Shown: one piece after another, positions 51,440-61,704 of the stretch
Numbering within the stretch: the stretch's first letter is position 1
Layout: the number at the start of each line of letters is the position of its first letter
NCBI RefSeq assembly: GCF_014196125.1
Contig: NZ_JACIDA010000001.1
Location: forward strand, 930,001 to 994,000
Direction of reading: 5' to 3'
DNA length: 64,000 nucleotides
Source of the DNA: Brevundimonas mediterranea
Lineage (GTDB): Bacteria; Pseudomonadota; Alphaproteobacteria; Caulobacterales; Caulobacteraceae
Notes under the pieces: model-generated
Told to the model about the DNA's origin: nothing
Database searches by the model: none
Seen by the model: the letters and a program-made list of their open reading frames with translations, nothing else
Translations under genes and position numbers: made by a program

Positions 51440-52198
51440 ATGACGCCAGATCGCCGACTATTCCTGCTGGCCCTTGGATCGGGCTGCGCCGCCCTGGCGG
51501 CCTGCGGCGGCAACGCCGCCCGGATGCCGCGCCCGAGGGGCGACGTGCAGCGAGTCGAGGCGGCGGGACGCGGCGACTTCCCCAACATCCCTTTCGCCGA
51601 CTGGACGGACGAAGAGCCGGATTATCTGCTTTATCCGGGGGACGAGATCGAGGTGGCCCTGCCCACCGCATCTGAATTGACCCGCACCCTGAAGGTCGGA
51701 CCCGACGGTCGGGTCGCCCTGCCCCTGGTCGGCCAGGTCATGGCGGCGGACCGGACCTTGCCGGAGTTGGAGCGGGAGGTGTCTTCGGCCTACGCCTCGC
51801 AACTGGTGCGGCCGGTCGTGGAGGTGACGTTGCGCCAGGCAGGGCCGATCCGCGTCTGGATCGACGGCGAGGTGCGGACCCCGGGCGTGATCGAGATGAC
51901 CGGCGATCTGGACGCCTACCAGGCCGTGGTCCAGGCGGGCGGCTTCCTGCCGTCGGGCAAGCCCGAGCGCGCGGCCCTGATCCGGCGTGGTCCCGGCGGA
52001 TCGCGCATGATGCGGGTGGTGGACCTGCGCCCGCGTCGCGGCGAGGTCGTGGCCCTGCGTCGGGGCGACATCATTTTCGTGCCGCGGTCGACCCTGGGCG
52101 AACTCGCCGCCTTCTTCACCCAGGTGCGCGCCGCCCTGCCCATCGGCTTCAGCTATTCGATCAATGGATCGAACGGCAACGGCTACGCCACCTTCTGA
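51440..52198 (+). CDS. hfsD: Holdfast outer-membrane export protein HfsD (Wza type)
   Basis: A 252-residue polysaccharide export lipoprotein: lipobox (LAAC), poly_export domain (YLLYPGDEIEVALP, VGPDGRVALPLVGQV) and a SLBB domain (IRVWIDGEVRTPGVIEMTGD, VVQAGGF). It should form the outer-membrane channel for the holdfast polymer with HfsA/HfsB. hfsC (polymerase) does not follow it, unlike the C. crescentus order. Confidence 0.9.
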   Translation: MTPDRRLFLLALGSGCAALAACGGNAARMPRPRGDVQRVEAAGRGDFPNIPFADWTDEEPDYLLYPGDEIEVALPTASELTRTLKVGPDGRVALPLVGQVMAADRTLPELEREVSSAYASQLVRPVVEVTLRQAGPIRVWIDGEVRTPGVIEMTGDLDAYQAVVQAGGFLPSGKPERAALIRRGPGGSRMMRVVDLRPRRGEVVALRRGDIIFVPRSTLGELAAFFTQVRAALPIGFSYSINGSNGNGYATF

Positions 52199-52202
52199 AG
52201 TC

Positions 52203-52514
52203 TCAGGCGGCCAGCCGCACCACGCCGGCGTCGATATAGCGACGGGCGGCCTTCTGGGCCTCGGCGATCTCTTCGCGCTCCATCTCCTGGCTCATCTCGC
52301 GGCGATAGACGCGCGCCTCGATCGAACCCTTCATGGCGGCCAGGTTGAAGATCATGTGAGCCGAAACCCGGTCCATCGGGCAACCGCCCGAACCGGCCGA
52401 ATACATCATGCCCAGCTTGAACAGGTCGTCGCCCGACATGTCGACGGTCGGCAGCGGCAAGGACACGACTTCCACGTCGGCCTGCAGGTCGTGCGCCATT
52501 TCTTGCGCGTTCAT
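52203..52514 (-). CDS. Small Sel1-repeat-like protein
   Basis: A 103-residue soluble protein. LFKLGMMYSAGSGGCPMDRV and SAHMIFNLAAMKGSIEARVY resemble one to two Sel1-type helical repeats, and the C-terminus has a long charged helix. ATG 52514 follows CAGGAGATACGG. Convergent with hfsD with four bases between stops; role unknown. Confidence 0.65.
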   Translation of the reverse strand: MNAQEMAHDLQADVEVVSLPLPTVDMSGDDLFKLGMMYSAGSGGCPMDRVSAHMIFNLAAMKGSIEARVYRREMSQEMEREEIAEAQKAARRYIDAGVVRLAA

Positions 52515-52686
52515 TACCGTATCTCCTGAACGGGCGCCGTTCTGGGCCCGCCTCTGATACCGCATCAAATACCGCCGGTTTGAAGTTAAAGTTAACGGCG
52601 CAAAGCGCCGCCAAACTTTTAAGTAAAGCAGGAATGAATACTGCCAAAAGCGTTCAGCGTTCCGATACGATTTGGAAGGGGCTTGT

Positions 52687-53412
52687 TTACGTCTTGGTGG
52701 CCCGCTGACCGAATAGGACCCTGCGCGCCGCCTCTGCGTCCTTGCCCGCCGCGCCGGCGTTTCCACGCCGATCTTCCAGCAGAGCACGCCCGGCCTTGAC
52801 CCCGGGCCTCGACCCGACCCGATCCATCCAGGCCGCCAGATGCGGAAAGTCCGCCAGAGTCTGCCCCTGCAGCGTCGGCAATATCCACGGCCAGGCGGCC
52901 ATGTCGGCGATCGAATAGTCGCCCGCCAGATAGTCGCGGTCCTTCAGACGTCGATCCATGACGCCATACAGACGGTGGGTCTCGTTCGTATAGCGCTGCA
53001 CCCCATAGGCGATCTGGCGCTGGTCGCGGATCATGGCGGGCGCATACTGGCGGAAATGGTGGGTCTGACCCGCCATCGGGCCCAGGCCTCCGACCTGCCA
53101 GAATAGCCACTCGTTCACCTCGACGCGCGCTCGCGCCTCGGTCGGATAGAAGCGGCCGGATTTGTCACCGAGATACTGCAGGATTGCGCCGGATTCGAAG
53201 ATCGAGATCGGTTGGCCGCCCGGCCCCTCCGGATCGACGATGGCGGGCATGCGGCCGTTCGGACTGATGGCCTGGAACCCAGGCTCGAACTGCTCACCCG
53301 TTCCGATGTTCACCGGCTTGACCTCATAGGCCAGCCCCATCTCCTCCAGCGCGATGGACACCTTCCATCCATTCGGCGTGGGCCAGTACCAGAGCTGGAT
53401 CGGAGCGGTCAT
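52687..53412 (-). CDS. Glutathione S-transferase, YfcG/YghU type
   Basis: A 241-residue GST: IQLWYWPTPNGWKVSIALEE at the N-terminus matches the Nu-class (YfcG/YghU) enzymes, which act as disulfide reductases; NGRMPAIVD and SIFESGAILQYLGDK form the glutathione site, and YSIADMAAWPWI marks the C-terminal domain. ATG 53412 is chosen because the 16 residues before it are not conserved. Confidence 0.9.
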   Translation of the reverse strand: MTAPIQLWYWPTPNGWKVSIALEEMGLAYEVKPVNIGTGEQFEPGFQAISPNGRMPAIVDPEGPGGQPISIFESGAILQYLGDKSGRFYPTEARARVEVNEWLFWQVGGLGPMAGQTHHFRQYAPAMIRDQRQIAYGVQRYTNETHRLYGVMDRRLKDRDYLAGDYSIADMAAWPWILPTLQGQTLADFPHLAAWMDRVGSRPGVKAGRALLEDRRGNAGAAGKDAEAARRVLFGQRATKT

Positions 53413-53587
53413 TGCGGCGGTCTTTCCTGTGGCGTGCCTCGCATCTGGGGGCCGCGACACGCAGCCGCAATCCGCATTTCGATCCTGACACGGTCATTCA
53501 GGACGCGTTCAGGCGCGAAATCCGACCTTCACCTCATTAACGGGCCAGTTCGTCGTTTCCGTCGGCGGCCCAGAATGGAGCACGCAG

Positions 53588-54154
53588 ATGAACCGCCTCA
53601 CCAAGGCCGCTGTTGTCGCTATCGCCCTGTCCACCACGGCCGTTCCCCTGCTGGCCGAGGCGCAGAGCCGCGACGATCGTCGGGAATATCGCCAGGACCG
53701 CCGCGACGACCGGCGAGACTACCGCTCGGAACGCCGCGACGACCGTCGTGACTGGCGTCAGGGCCGCTACGACAATCGGCAGGATTATCGTCATGACCGG
53801 TGGGACGACCGTCGCGACTTCCGCCACGAACGCCGCGATGACCGCTGGGATCGCAACAATCGCAACTGGTGGCGCGGCCGGTCGGACTTCCGGGGCTACA
53901 ACGGCCCGCGCTCGGGATACTGGTACGCGCCCAGCTACGGCTATTACCGGGTCGAACCCCGTTACTACGGCTATCGCTGGCGGACGGGCGGCTATCTGCC
54001 GTCGCAGTACCGGACCTATTATGTCCGCGACCCGTATTTCTATGGTCTTCGCGAAGCGCCTCGCGGCTATCGCTACGTCCACGCCGGCAGCGACATTCTG
54101 ATGGTCGCGGTCGCCACGGGCCTGATCGCCAGCGTCCTGTCCAACGTCTATTGA
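53588..54154 (+). CDS. RcnB-like periplasmic protein
   Basis: A 188-residue exported protein: signal peptide (MNRLTKAAVVAIALSTTAVP), then about 65 residues of Arg/Asp repeats (units such as RRDDRRDYRSERRDDRRDW), an aromatic segment (GYWYAPSYGYYRVEPRYYGY) and the RcnB-type C-terminal part (GGYLPSQYRTYYVRDPYFYG; a hydrophobic end). RcnB in E. coli is linked to nickel/cobalt homeostasis. The charge-rich repeat is expected to be disordered. A terminator follows. Confidence 0.8.
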   Translation: MNRLTKAAVVAIALSTTAVPLLAEAQSRDDRREYRQDRRDDRRDYRSERRDDRRDWRQGRYDNRQDYRHDRWDDRRDFRHERRDDRWDRNNRNWWRGRSDFRGYNGPRSGYWYAPSYGYYRVEPRYYGYRWRTGGYLPSQYRTYYVRDPYFYGLREAPRGYRYVHAGSDILMVAVATGLIASVLSNVY

Positions 54155-54177
54155 GGACGCTGAGCCGTTGAGCCGAC

Positions 54178-54208
54178 AAGCCCCGCGAGGAAATCTCGCG
54201 GGGCTTTT
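54178..54208 (+). terminator. Terminator of the first RcnB-like gene
   Basis: AAGCCCCGCGAG and CTCGCGGGGCTT pair perfectly, followed by TTTT. Confidence 0.9.
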
Positions 54209-54309
54209 GTCTGGGGCGTCCCCTATCCGGCATTCAGCCGGGGTTCATCGACCAAGCGCGATCATCACCTTAAGCCGCTGGAAAACCAGCGTGCAGGAAT
54301 GAAAAGACC

Positions 54310-55278
54310 ATGAAACGCCTCCTGATGGCTTTCACCGCCGTCGCCGCCCTGGGCGCCCCGCTGGCCGCCCCGATCCAGGCCCTGGCCCAGGACCGTCAGC
54401 CCGACCGCGAACAACGCGACGCCGACCGCCCCCAAAGGCCGCAGATCACGCGGGGCGAGCGTCCCGCGCCGAACCGTCCTTTACAATCCCGGCCGGAAGC
54501 GCCTGCGCGTCCCGAGCCCCGTCCGGAGCGACCCAGTTTCGGTGAGACACGGCCGGCGCGTCCGGACCGCCCGCAGACAGGGGCCGACAGGCCCGATCGT
54601 CCGAATTACGGCGGCGCACGGCCGGATCGTCCCTACGTCAGGCCCGGCCGCCCGGAAGGCGCCAACCCCGGCCGGCCGCCTCGTCCCGACCGTCCCGAGG
54701 GCGGTTGGACTCGCCCCGACCGACCCCAGACCGGCGGATCTCGCCCTGACCGCCCGTCAAGCGGCGGCCTACCGGATCGCCCGGGCGACAGCGTCGGGCG
54801 GCCCCATCGCCCGGACGGCGGCTGGAACCGGCCGGATCGGCCCGACAATGGTCACACGCGGCCCGGCCAGCCCCACCGGCCGGGCTCTGGCTGGAACCAG
54901 AACCGCGACCGGCACGACGAATTCCGCCGTCGCTTCAGCAGTGATCAGTGGCGGCGCGACTTCTATCGCAACCACCGGTCCGACTGGTGGCGGGATGACC
55001 GTCGCTTCCATGGCTACAGCGGCGTCCGCATGGGGTTCTATTTCGCGCCGGGCTGGGGCTACTACAGCGTGCCCCGCTCCTATTGGGGCCGCGACTGGTC
55101 GGCCGGCGATTATCTGCCGGACACCTTCTGGCGGTATCGACTGGGCGACTGGCGCACCTATGGTCTCGGCTATCCGCCTGAGGGCGCGCGCTGGGTTCTG
55201 GTCGACAATACGATCTATCTGATCGACGAGCGTGACGGCTACATCATCGACGTCATCCGCGACGCCTGGCGCTGGTAG
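54310..55278 (+). CDS. RcnB-like protein with long Pro/Arg/Asp repeat region
   Basis: A 322-residue exported protein. After the signal peptide comes about 170 residues of RPDRP-type repeats (roughly one every 10-20 residues), then an RcnB domain: HDEFRRRFSSDQWRRDFYRN, GYSGVRMGFYFAPGWGYYSV, AGDYLPDTFWRYRLGDW and WVLVDNTIYLIDERDGYIID. The repeat region is basic/acidic mixed and probably extended, perhaps to reach across the periplasm. Related to the gene 156 bases upstream; both have their own terminator. Confidence 0.8.
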   Translation: MKRLLMAFTAVAALGAPLAAPIQALAQDRQPDREQRDADRPQRPQITRGERPAPNRPLQSRPEAPARPEPRPERPSFGETRPARPDRPQTGADRPDRPNYGGARPDRPYVRPGRPEGANPGRPPRPDRPEGGWTRPDRPQTGGSRPDRPSSGGLPDRPGDSVGRPHRPDGGWNRPDRPDNGHTRPGQPHRPGSGWNQNRDRHDEFRRRFSSDQWRRDFYRNHRSDWWRDDRRFHGYSGVRMGFYFAPGWGYYSVPRSYWGRDWSAGDYLPDTFWRYRLGDWRTYGLGYPPEGARWVLVDNTIYLIDERDGYIIDVIRDAWRW

Positions 55279-55286
55279 TCTCGACG

Positions 55287-55322
55287 AAGAAGGCCCGGAG
55301 AGCGATCTCCGGGCCTTCTTAC
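55287..55322 (+). terminator. Terminator of the second RcnB-like gene
   Basis: AGAAGGCCCGGAGA and TCTCCGGGCCTTCT form a long perfect stem with a GCGA loop, then TTAC. Confidence 0.85.
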
Positions 55323-55382
55323 TAGAATGGGTCGCTCAAGCAGAGAGCGGCCGCGCCGCGAGCGTTAGCGACCAGCCGGGGG

Positions 55383-55401
55383 TTTGGGGGCAGCCCCCAA
55401 A
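55383..55401 (-). terminator. Terminator behind gatB
   Basis: TTTGGGGGC and GCCCCCAAA form a stem just after the gatB stop; the - strand runs into further G and T. Confidence 0.5.
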
Positions 55402-55403
55402 AA

Positions 55404-56906
<1,503 letters not shown>

Positions 56907-57003
56907 GGGGTCGTCCTAGCGCCGTCGGCGGCGGCGAGAAAGAGGCTGTCTTGAGGGTGTCGCGAAATCGCGCTCAACTTCGGTCGCCTCAATGGAGAAT
57001 CCC

Positions 57004-57336
57004 ATGTCCAAGACCCTGTTCGCCGCTGCTGCGGCCTCTCTGCTTCTGGCCGGCGCCGCCTCCGCCCAGACCGCGCCCGCTCCGACCGAAGATCACGCCC
57101 ATGACGAGCACCACGCTGCGCATCCCACCATCGACAGCCCGATCGAGGCCTTGGTGAACGATCCGGCGACCAAGGCGGTGCTGGAGAAGCACCTGCCCGG
57201 CATGGACAAGCATCCCGCCTATGGCCAGTTCAAGGGCATGACCCTGCGCCAGGTCGCGCCCTACTCCCAAGGCAACATCACCGACGAGAAGATCGCGGCG
57301 ATCGACGCGGATCTGAAGGCGCTTCCGGCGGCTTGA
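57004..57336 (+). CDS. Small His-rich exported protein
   Basis: A 110-residue protein with a signal peptide (MSKTLFAAAAASLLLAGAAS), a His/Asp/Glu-rich stretch (EDHAHDEHHAAH) that could bind metal, and a compact helical end (VLEKHLPGMDKHPAYGQFKG). ATG 57004 is favoured over 56992. No family recognised. A bidirectional-looking terminator lies between it and gatA. Confidence 0.75.
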   Translation: MSKTLFAAAAASLLLAGAASAQTAPAPTEDHAHDEHHAAHPTIDSPIEALVNDPATKAVLEKHLPGMDKHPAYGQFKGMTLRQVAPYSQGNITDEKIAAIDADLKALPAA

Positions 57337-57346
57337 TCAATAAGGG

Positions 57347-57375
57347 AGGGCCGGCGATCTCGCCGGCCCTTTTTC
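57347..57375. terminator. Terminator between the His-rich gene and gatA
   Basis: GGGCCGGCG and CGCCGGCCC pair with a four-base loop, then TTTTT on the + strand; it also lies just behind the convergent gatA stop. Confidence 0.85.
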
Positions 57376-57378
57376 AAC

Positions 57379-58857
57379 TCACCACCACTGGCCCGGCTTG
57401 GCCGTGAAGCCCGCCGCCCGTTCCAGCGCCGCGCCGACCTGGAAGACGGTCGCCTCGTCCAGGGCCTTGCCGATGACCTGGAGGCCCAGCGGGAGGCCGA
57501 CGGAATCGACGCCGGCGGGGACCGAGATGCCCGGCAGGCCGGCCAGGTTGGTCGTGACCGTGAAGACGTCGTTCAGATACATGGTCAGGGGGTCGATCTG
57601 CTTGTCGCCCAGGGCGAAGGCGGCCGAAGGGGTCGAGGGGGTCAGGATGGCGTCCACCTGGCCCCAGACATTGTCGAAGTCCTCGGCGATGCGGCGACGG
57701 ACTTTCAAAGCGCGGACGTAATAGGCGTCGTAGAAGCCGGCCGACAGCACATAGGCGCCGATGGTCAGGCGACGCTGAACCTCCTTGCCGAAGCCCTCGG
57801 CGCGCGAGGTGGCGTAGAGGTCGTCCAGCGAGCTGAACTGGTCCGCCCGGTGTCCGAACCGCATCCCGTCATAGCGGGCCAGGTTCGACGAGGCCTCGGC
57901 CGGCGCCACGATATAATAGGTCGGCAGGGCGTATTTGGTGTGCGGCAGGCTGATCTCGACGATCTCGCAGCCCGCGTCCTTCAGCCAGGCCACGCCCTGG
58001 TCCCACAGGGCCTGGATCTCGGTCGGCATGCCGTCCACGACATATTCACGCGGCACGCCGATACGCAGCCCCTTGACCGACTTGCCGACCGAAGCGGTCC
58101 AGTCGGGCGTCGGGACGTCCAGGCTGGTCGAATCCTTGGCGTCGAACGAGCACATGGATTGCAGCAGCAGGGCCGCGTCCTCGACCGTCTTGGTGATCGG
58201 TCCCGCCTGATCCAGAGATGACGCGAAGGCCACCATGCCGAACCGGCTGGCGCGGCCGTAGGTGGGCTTGATCCCGACCGTGCCGGTGAAGGCGGCGGGC
58301 TGGCGGATCGAGCCGCCGGTGTCGGACGCGGTGGCGGCCAGGCACAGGTCGGCGGCGACGGCCGAGGCGGAACCGCCCGAAGACCCGCCCGGCGTCAGAT
58401 CGGCGTTGGAACCGGTCGACTTCCAAGGGTTCTTGACCGGACCGAAGGCCGAGGTCTCGTTCGACGAGCCCATGGCGAACTCGTCCATGTTCAGCTTGCC
58501 CAGCATGACCGCCCCGTCGCGCCACAGATTGGCGGTGACGGTCGATTCATACGGCGGCACGAAGCCGCGCAGCATGTTGGAGCCGGCCGTGGTCTGCACG
58601 CCCTCGGTGCAGAACAGGTCCTTGATGCCCAGCGGCGCGCCTTCCAGCACCCCGCCCTCGCCCGAGGCGATGCGGGCGTCGGACGCGCGGGCCATGTCCA
58701 TGGCCTTGTCCGCCGTCACCTCGACATAGGCGTTCAGGGTCGGATTGGCGGCCTCGATATTGGTCAGGAAAGCCTGGGTGATTTCGGCCGAGGAAAAGTC
58801 CTTGGCCTTCAGGCCGTCGACGGCGCCCTTCAGGGTCAGTTTGGTCAGGTCGCTCAT
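57379..58857 (-). CDS. gatA: Asp-tRNA(Asn)/Glu-tRNA(Gln) amidotransferase subunit A
   Basis: The glutaminase/amidase subunit, 492 residues from ATG 58857. The amidase signature Ser-cisSer-Lys triad is present: lysine in [14 protein letters not shown], and [19 protein letters not shown] with [13 protein letters not shown]. It starts two bases after the gatC stop, so gatC and gatA are coupled. The frame extends upstream to 59040 inside gatC; that part is not GatA. Confidence 0.97.
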   Translation of the reverse strand: MSDLTKLTLKGAVDGLKAKDFSSAEITQAFLTNIEAANPTLNAYVEVTADKAMDMARASDARIASGEGGVLEGAPLGIKDLFCTEGVQTTAGSNMLRGFVPPYESTVTANLWRDGAVMLGKLNMDEFAMGSSNETSAFGPVKNPWKSTGSNADLTPGGSSGGSASAVAADLCLAATASDTGGSIRQPAAFTGTVGIKPTYGRASRFGMVAFASSLDQAGPITKTVEDAALLLQSMCSFDAKDSTSLDVPTPDWTASVGKSVKGLRIGVPREYVVDGMPTEIQALWDQGVAWLKDAGCEIVEISLPHTKYALPTYYIVAPAEASSNLARYDGMRFGHRADQFSSLDDLYATSRAEGFGKEVQRRLTIGAYVLSAGFYDAYYVRALKVRRRIAEDFDNVWGQVDAILTPSTPSAAFALGDKQIDPLTMYLNDVFTVTTNLAGLPGISVPAGVDSVGLPLGLQVIGKALDEATVFQVGAALERAAGFTAKPGQWW

Positions 58858-58859
58858 GA

Positions 58860-59147
58860 CTATTCGACCACCTTGGGCACGACGAAGAAGCCGTCGGCCG
58901 ACTTCGGGGCGTTGGACAGGACGGCGTCGATCTTGCCGCCGTCGGTGACCACGTCTTCGCGCAGGCGCAGGGGCTGGGCGACGTTCGAGGTCATGGGCTC
59001 GACGCCGTCGACATCGACCTCGTTCAGCTGTTCGATCCACTGCAGGATGCCGTTCAGCTCCTGGGCCAGCGGCTCCAGCCGATCCTCGGGGGTCTTGATG
59101 CGGGCGAGATGCGCAACCTTGCGCACCGTCGCAGCGTCGATGGCCAT
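58860..59147 (-). CDS. gatC: Amidotransferase subunit C
   Basis: A 95-residue GatC that ties GatA to Gat[51 protein letters not shown] and the C-terminal [10 protein letters not shown] are typical. First gene of gatCA; divergent from ruvX. Confidence 0.95.
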   Translation of the reverse strand: MAIDAATVRKVAHLARIKTPEDRLEPLAQELNGILQWIEQLNEVDVDGVEPMTSNVAQPLRLREDVVTDGGKIDAVLSNAPKSADGFFVVPKVVE

Positions 59148-59260
59148 GCGGCCCTCCAATGCACGTCGATAGGGAATGTATCGGCGGGATTAGCCTTCCG
59201 ACCTCGGATTCACAAGGTGACGCCTTTGACTTCCGCAGGATTGCGGCCTACCGCCCGCCC

Positions 59261-59740
59261 GTGCCCGTCCTCGACCTCCTCGACCTGCCCGCCGCCTGCC
59301 CACCCGACACGCCTTGGATGGGGCTGGATCTGGGCGAGAAGACCATTGGAGTGGCGGTGTCGGACGCCACGCGCCTGATCGCCTCGCCGCTGGAGCTGAT
59401 CCGCAAGTCCAAGTTCACGCTGGAGGCCGAGCAGTTGTTCAAGCTGATGGCCCATCGTAAGGTCTCGGCCCTGGTGATCGGCCTGCCCGCCAATATGGAC
59501 GGGACCGAGGGGCCGCGCGCCCAGTCCTGCCGCGCCTTCGCCCGAAATCTGGAACGGCTGCGGCCGGTCAACATCGCCTTCTGGGACGAGCGGCTGTCCA
59601 CCAGCGCGGTCGAGCGGTTCCTGATCGAGGATCTGGACCTGAACCGCAAGCGCCGGGCGCAGGTCGTGGACCGCACCGCCGCCGCCTGGATTCTGCAGGG
59701 GGCGCTGGATCGGGTGCGGGATCAGGCGACCTGGGTTTGA
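59261..59740 (+). CDS. ruvX: Holliday junction resolvase-like RuvX (YqgF)
   Basis: A 159-residue RNase H-fold nuclease: WMGLDLGEKTIGVAVSDATR (first Asp), LVIGLPANMDGTEGPRAQ, FWDERLSTSAVERFL (Glu) and VVDRTAAAWILQGAL (last Asp) are all present. It processes 16S rRNA ends or Holliday junctions. GTG 59261 gives the family N-terminus; the frame opens earlier at 59159. The next gene's TTG overlaps its stop. Confidence 0.92.
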   Translation: MPVLDLLDLPAACPPDTPWMGLDLGEKTIGVAVSDATRLIASPLELIRKSKFTLEAEQLFKLMAHRKVSALVIGLPANMDGTEGPRAQSCRAFARNLERLRPVNIAFWDERLSTSAVERFLIEDLDLNRKRRAQVVDRTAAAWILQGALDRVRDQATWV

Positions 59741-60660
59741 CGGGGCTGATCGCCGGCGTCCTGCCGGTCTTTCTGATGATCGCCCTGGGCTATGGGCTGC
59801 GAAAATCCGGCTTTCTGCCCGACGAGGCGTGGCGGCCGATCGAGAAGCTGTCGATCAACATCTTCTATCCCAGCTTCCTGATCCCCGCGATCTGGCACGC
59901 GGACCTGGCCGGCGGCGGGGCGACGGTGGCAGGCGCGGCGGCGGTGGGGGCGACGCTGATCGTGGCGGCGGCGACGTTCGCGGCACGGCCGCTGATCCCG
60001 CTGGACGGGCCGGCCTATACCAGCGTGTTCCAGGGGGTGATCCGCTGGAACAGTTTCGTTTTCGTGCCGGTGATCCAGTCGGTCTACGGCTCGGAGGGGA
60101 CGGCCATGGCGGCCGTCGCCATCGCCTTCATCATTCCAGTGACCAACATCACCTGTGTGGCGGTGCTGGCCAAATGGGGGTCGTTGAAACGCGAGCCCTC
60201 GGCCCTGGGCCTGGCCAAGTCGATGATCGCCAACCCGATCCTGCTGGCCTGTCTGATCGGTCTGGCGCTGAACCTGCTGCGGGTCCCCCTGATCCCCGGC
60301 CTGTCGGACGCGATGGACCTGCTGGGCGCGGCCGCCCTGCCCCTGGGGCTGATCGTCGCCGGGGCGGGGCTTTCGTTCTCCGAGGTCAAGCGCCGCCAGG
60401 GAACCATCGCCGCCGTGACCCTGGTCAAGCTGGGGGTCATGCCGCCGCTGATGTGGTTCATCGCCTGGGCGCTGGGCGGCGACAGTCTGGCCCAGGGGAT
60501 CGCCCTGATCTGCGGGGCCGCGCCGGGATCGGCCGCCTCCTACATACTGGCGCGCCAGATGGGCGGGGATGCGCCCCTGATCGCCGGGATCATCGCCTCG
60601 ACCACCGTCGGCAGCGCCGTGGTGATTCCGGTGCTTCTGGCCCTGTTCCACTTCGTTTGA
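59737..60660 (+). CDS. AEC-family transporter
   Basis: A 307-residue auxin-efflux-carrier family membrane protein with about ten helices; LIAGVLPVFLMIALGYGLRK and GFLPDEAWRPIEKLSINIFY start it and SAASYILARQMGGDAPLIAG is the conserved C-terminal motif. It exports or imports small organic acids; substrate unknown. Start is TTG 59737 overlapping the ruvX stop (TTGA). Confidence 0.88.
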   Translation: MTGLIAGVLPVFLMIALGYGLRKSGFLPDEAWRPIEKLSINIFYPSFLIPAIWHADLAGGGATVAGAAAVGATLIVAAATFAARPLIPLDGPAYTSVFQGVIRWNSFVFVPVIQSVYGSEGTAMAAVAIAFIIPVTNITCVAVLAKWGSLKREPSALGLAKSMIANPILLACLIGLALNLLRVPLIPGLSDAMDLLGAAALPLGLIVAGAGLSFSEVKRRQGTIAAVTLVKLGVMPPLMWFIAWALGGDSLAQGIALICGAAPGSAASYILARQMGGDAPLIAGIIASTTVGSAVVIPVLLALFHFV

Positions 60661-60723
60661 TCCGGGGCCCGGCCGGAGCCCGGTCTGGCGTTTGCGGCGA
60701 CTCCCGCCTATAGGCGCGTCTCG

Positions 60724-61704
60724 ATGACCCAGCCCCAAGACGTCACCGACCAGACCATTCGCGAACGGCTGGTTCCGTTCCCCAAGGCCCATTTCCTGGC
60801 CGCCTCGGATCTGAACCCCTTCGTCACCCCGCAACTGCTGGACCTGGGCGACGCCTTCGTCGACTTCAATCGCCAGTCGTCCAAGGCCCTAGACCTGCTG
60901 CACGGGCGCACGGTGGTGAACCTGTTCTTCGAGAACTCGACCCGCACCAGTTCCTCATTCGAGATCGCCGCCAAGCGACTAGGCGCCGATGTTGTGACCA
61001 TGCCGGTCGGCTCGTCCTCGGTGAAGAAGGGCGAGACCCTGATCGATACGGCGGTGACGCTGAATGCGATGAAGCCGGACATTCTGGTCATCCGCCACTC
61101 GGCCTCGGGCGCGGCGGAGCTGCTGAGCCAGAAGGTCGGCTGCGCGGTCGTCAACGCCGGGGACGGCCGGCATGAGCACCCGACCCAGGCCCTGCTGGAC
61201 CTGCTGTCGATGCGCCGCGCCTTCGGCGACGTGACCAGCCTGACGGTCGCCATCTGCGGCGACATCACCCACAGCCGCGTAGCGCGGTCGAACGTCGCCC
61301 TGTTGCAGATGATGGGGGCGCGGGTGCGGCTGGTCGGCCCTCCGACCCTGGTGCCCGGCGACGCCGACCGCTGGGGCTGCGAGGTCTTCCACGACATGCG
61401 CGAGGGGCTGGCCGGCTGCGACGTGGTGATGATGCTGCGGCTGCAGCTGGAGCGGATGGCCGGCGCCCTGGTGCCCTCGACCCGCGAATATTTCCGCTTC
61501 TGGGGCCTGGACCGCGAGAAGCTGGCCTGGGCCAAGCCGGGAGCCAGGGTCATGCACCCCGGGCCGATGAACCGGGGGGTCGAGATCGATTCCGACGTGG
61601 CCGACGACCTGGACGTCTCCCTGATCCAGGATCAGGTCGAGATGGGCGTCGCCGCCCGTATGGCCGTGCTGGCCTCCCTGTCGGCCCGTTGGGGGGACAA
61701 GTGA
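60724..61704 (+). CDS. pyrB: Aspartate carbamoyltransferase catalytic subunit
   Basis: Makes carbamoyl-aspartate, the committed step of pyrimidine synthesis. The 326-residue protein has [20 protein letters not shown] (carbamoyl phosphate loop), [10 protein letters not shown] (flexible 80s-type loop), [24 protein letters not shown] and [13 protein letters not shown]. It overlaps the next gene (TGATG), the pseudo-dihydroorotase, with which such ATCases assemble. No pyrI is present. Confidence 0.96.
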   Translation: MTQPQDVTDQTIRERLVPFPKAHFLAASDLNPFVTPQLLDLGDAFVDFNRQSSKALDLLHGRTVVNLFFENSTRTSSSFEIAAKRLGADVVTMPVGSSSVKKGETLIDTAVTLNAMKPDILVIRHSASGAAELLSQKVGCAVVNAGDGRHEHPTQALLDLLSMRRAFGDVTSLTVAICGDITHSRVARSNVALLQMMGARVRLVGPPTLVPGDADRWGCEVFHDMREGLAGCDVVMMLRLQLERMAGALVPSTREYFRFWGLDREKLAWAKPGARVMHPGPMNRGVEIDSDVADDLDVSLIQDQVEMGVAARMAVLASLSARWGDK

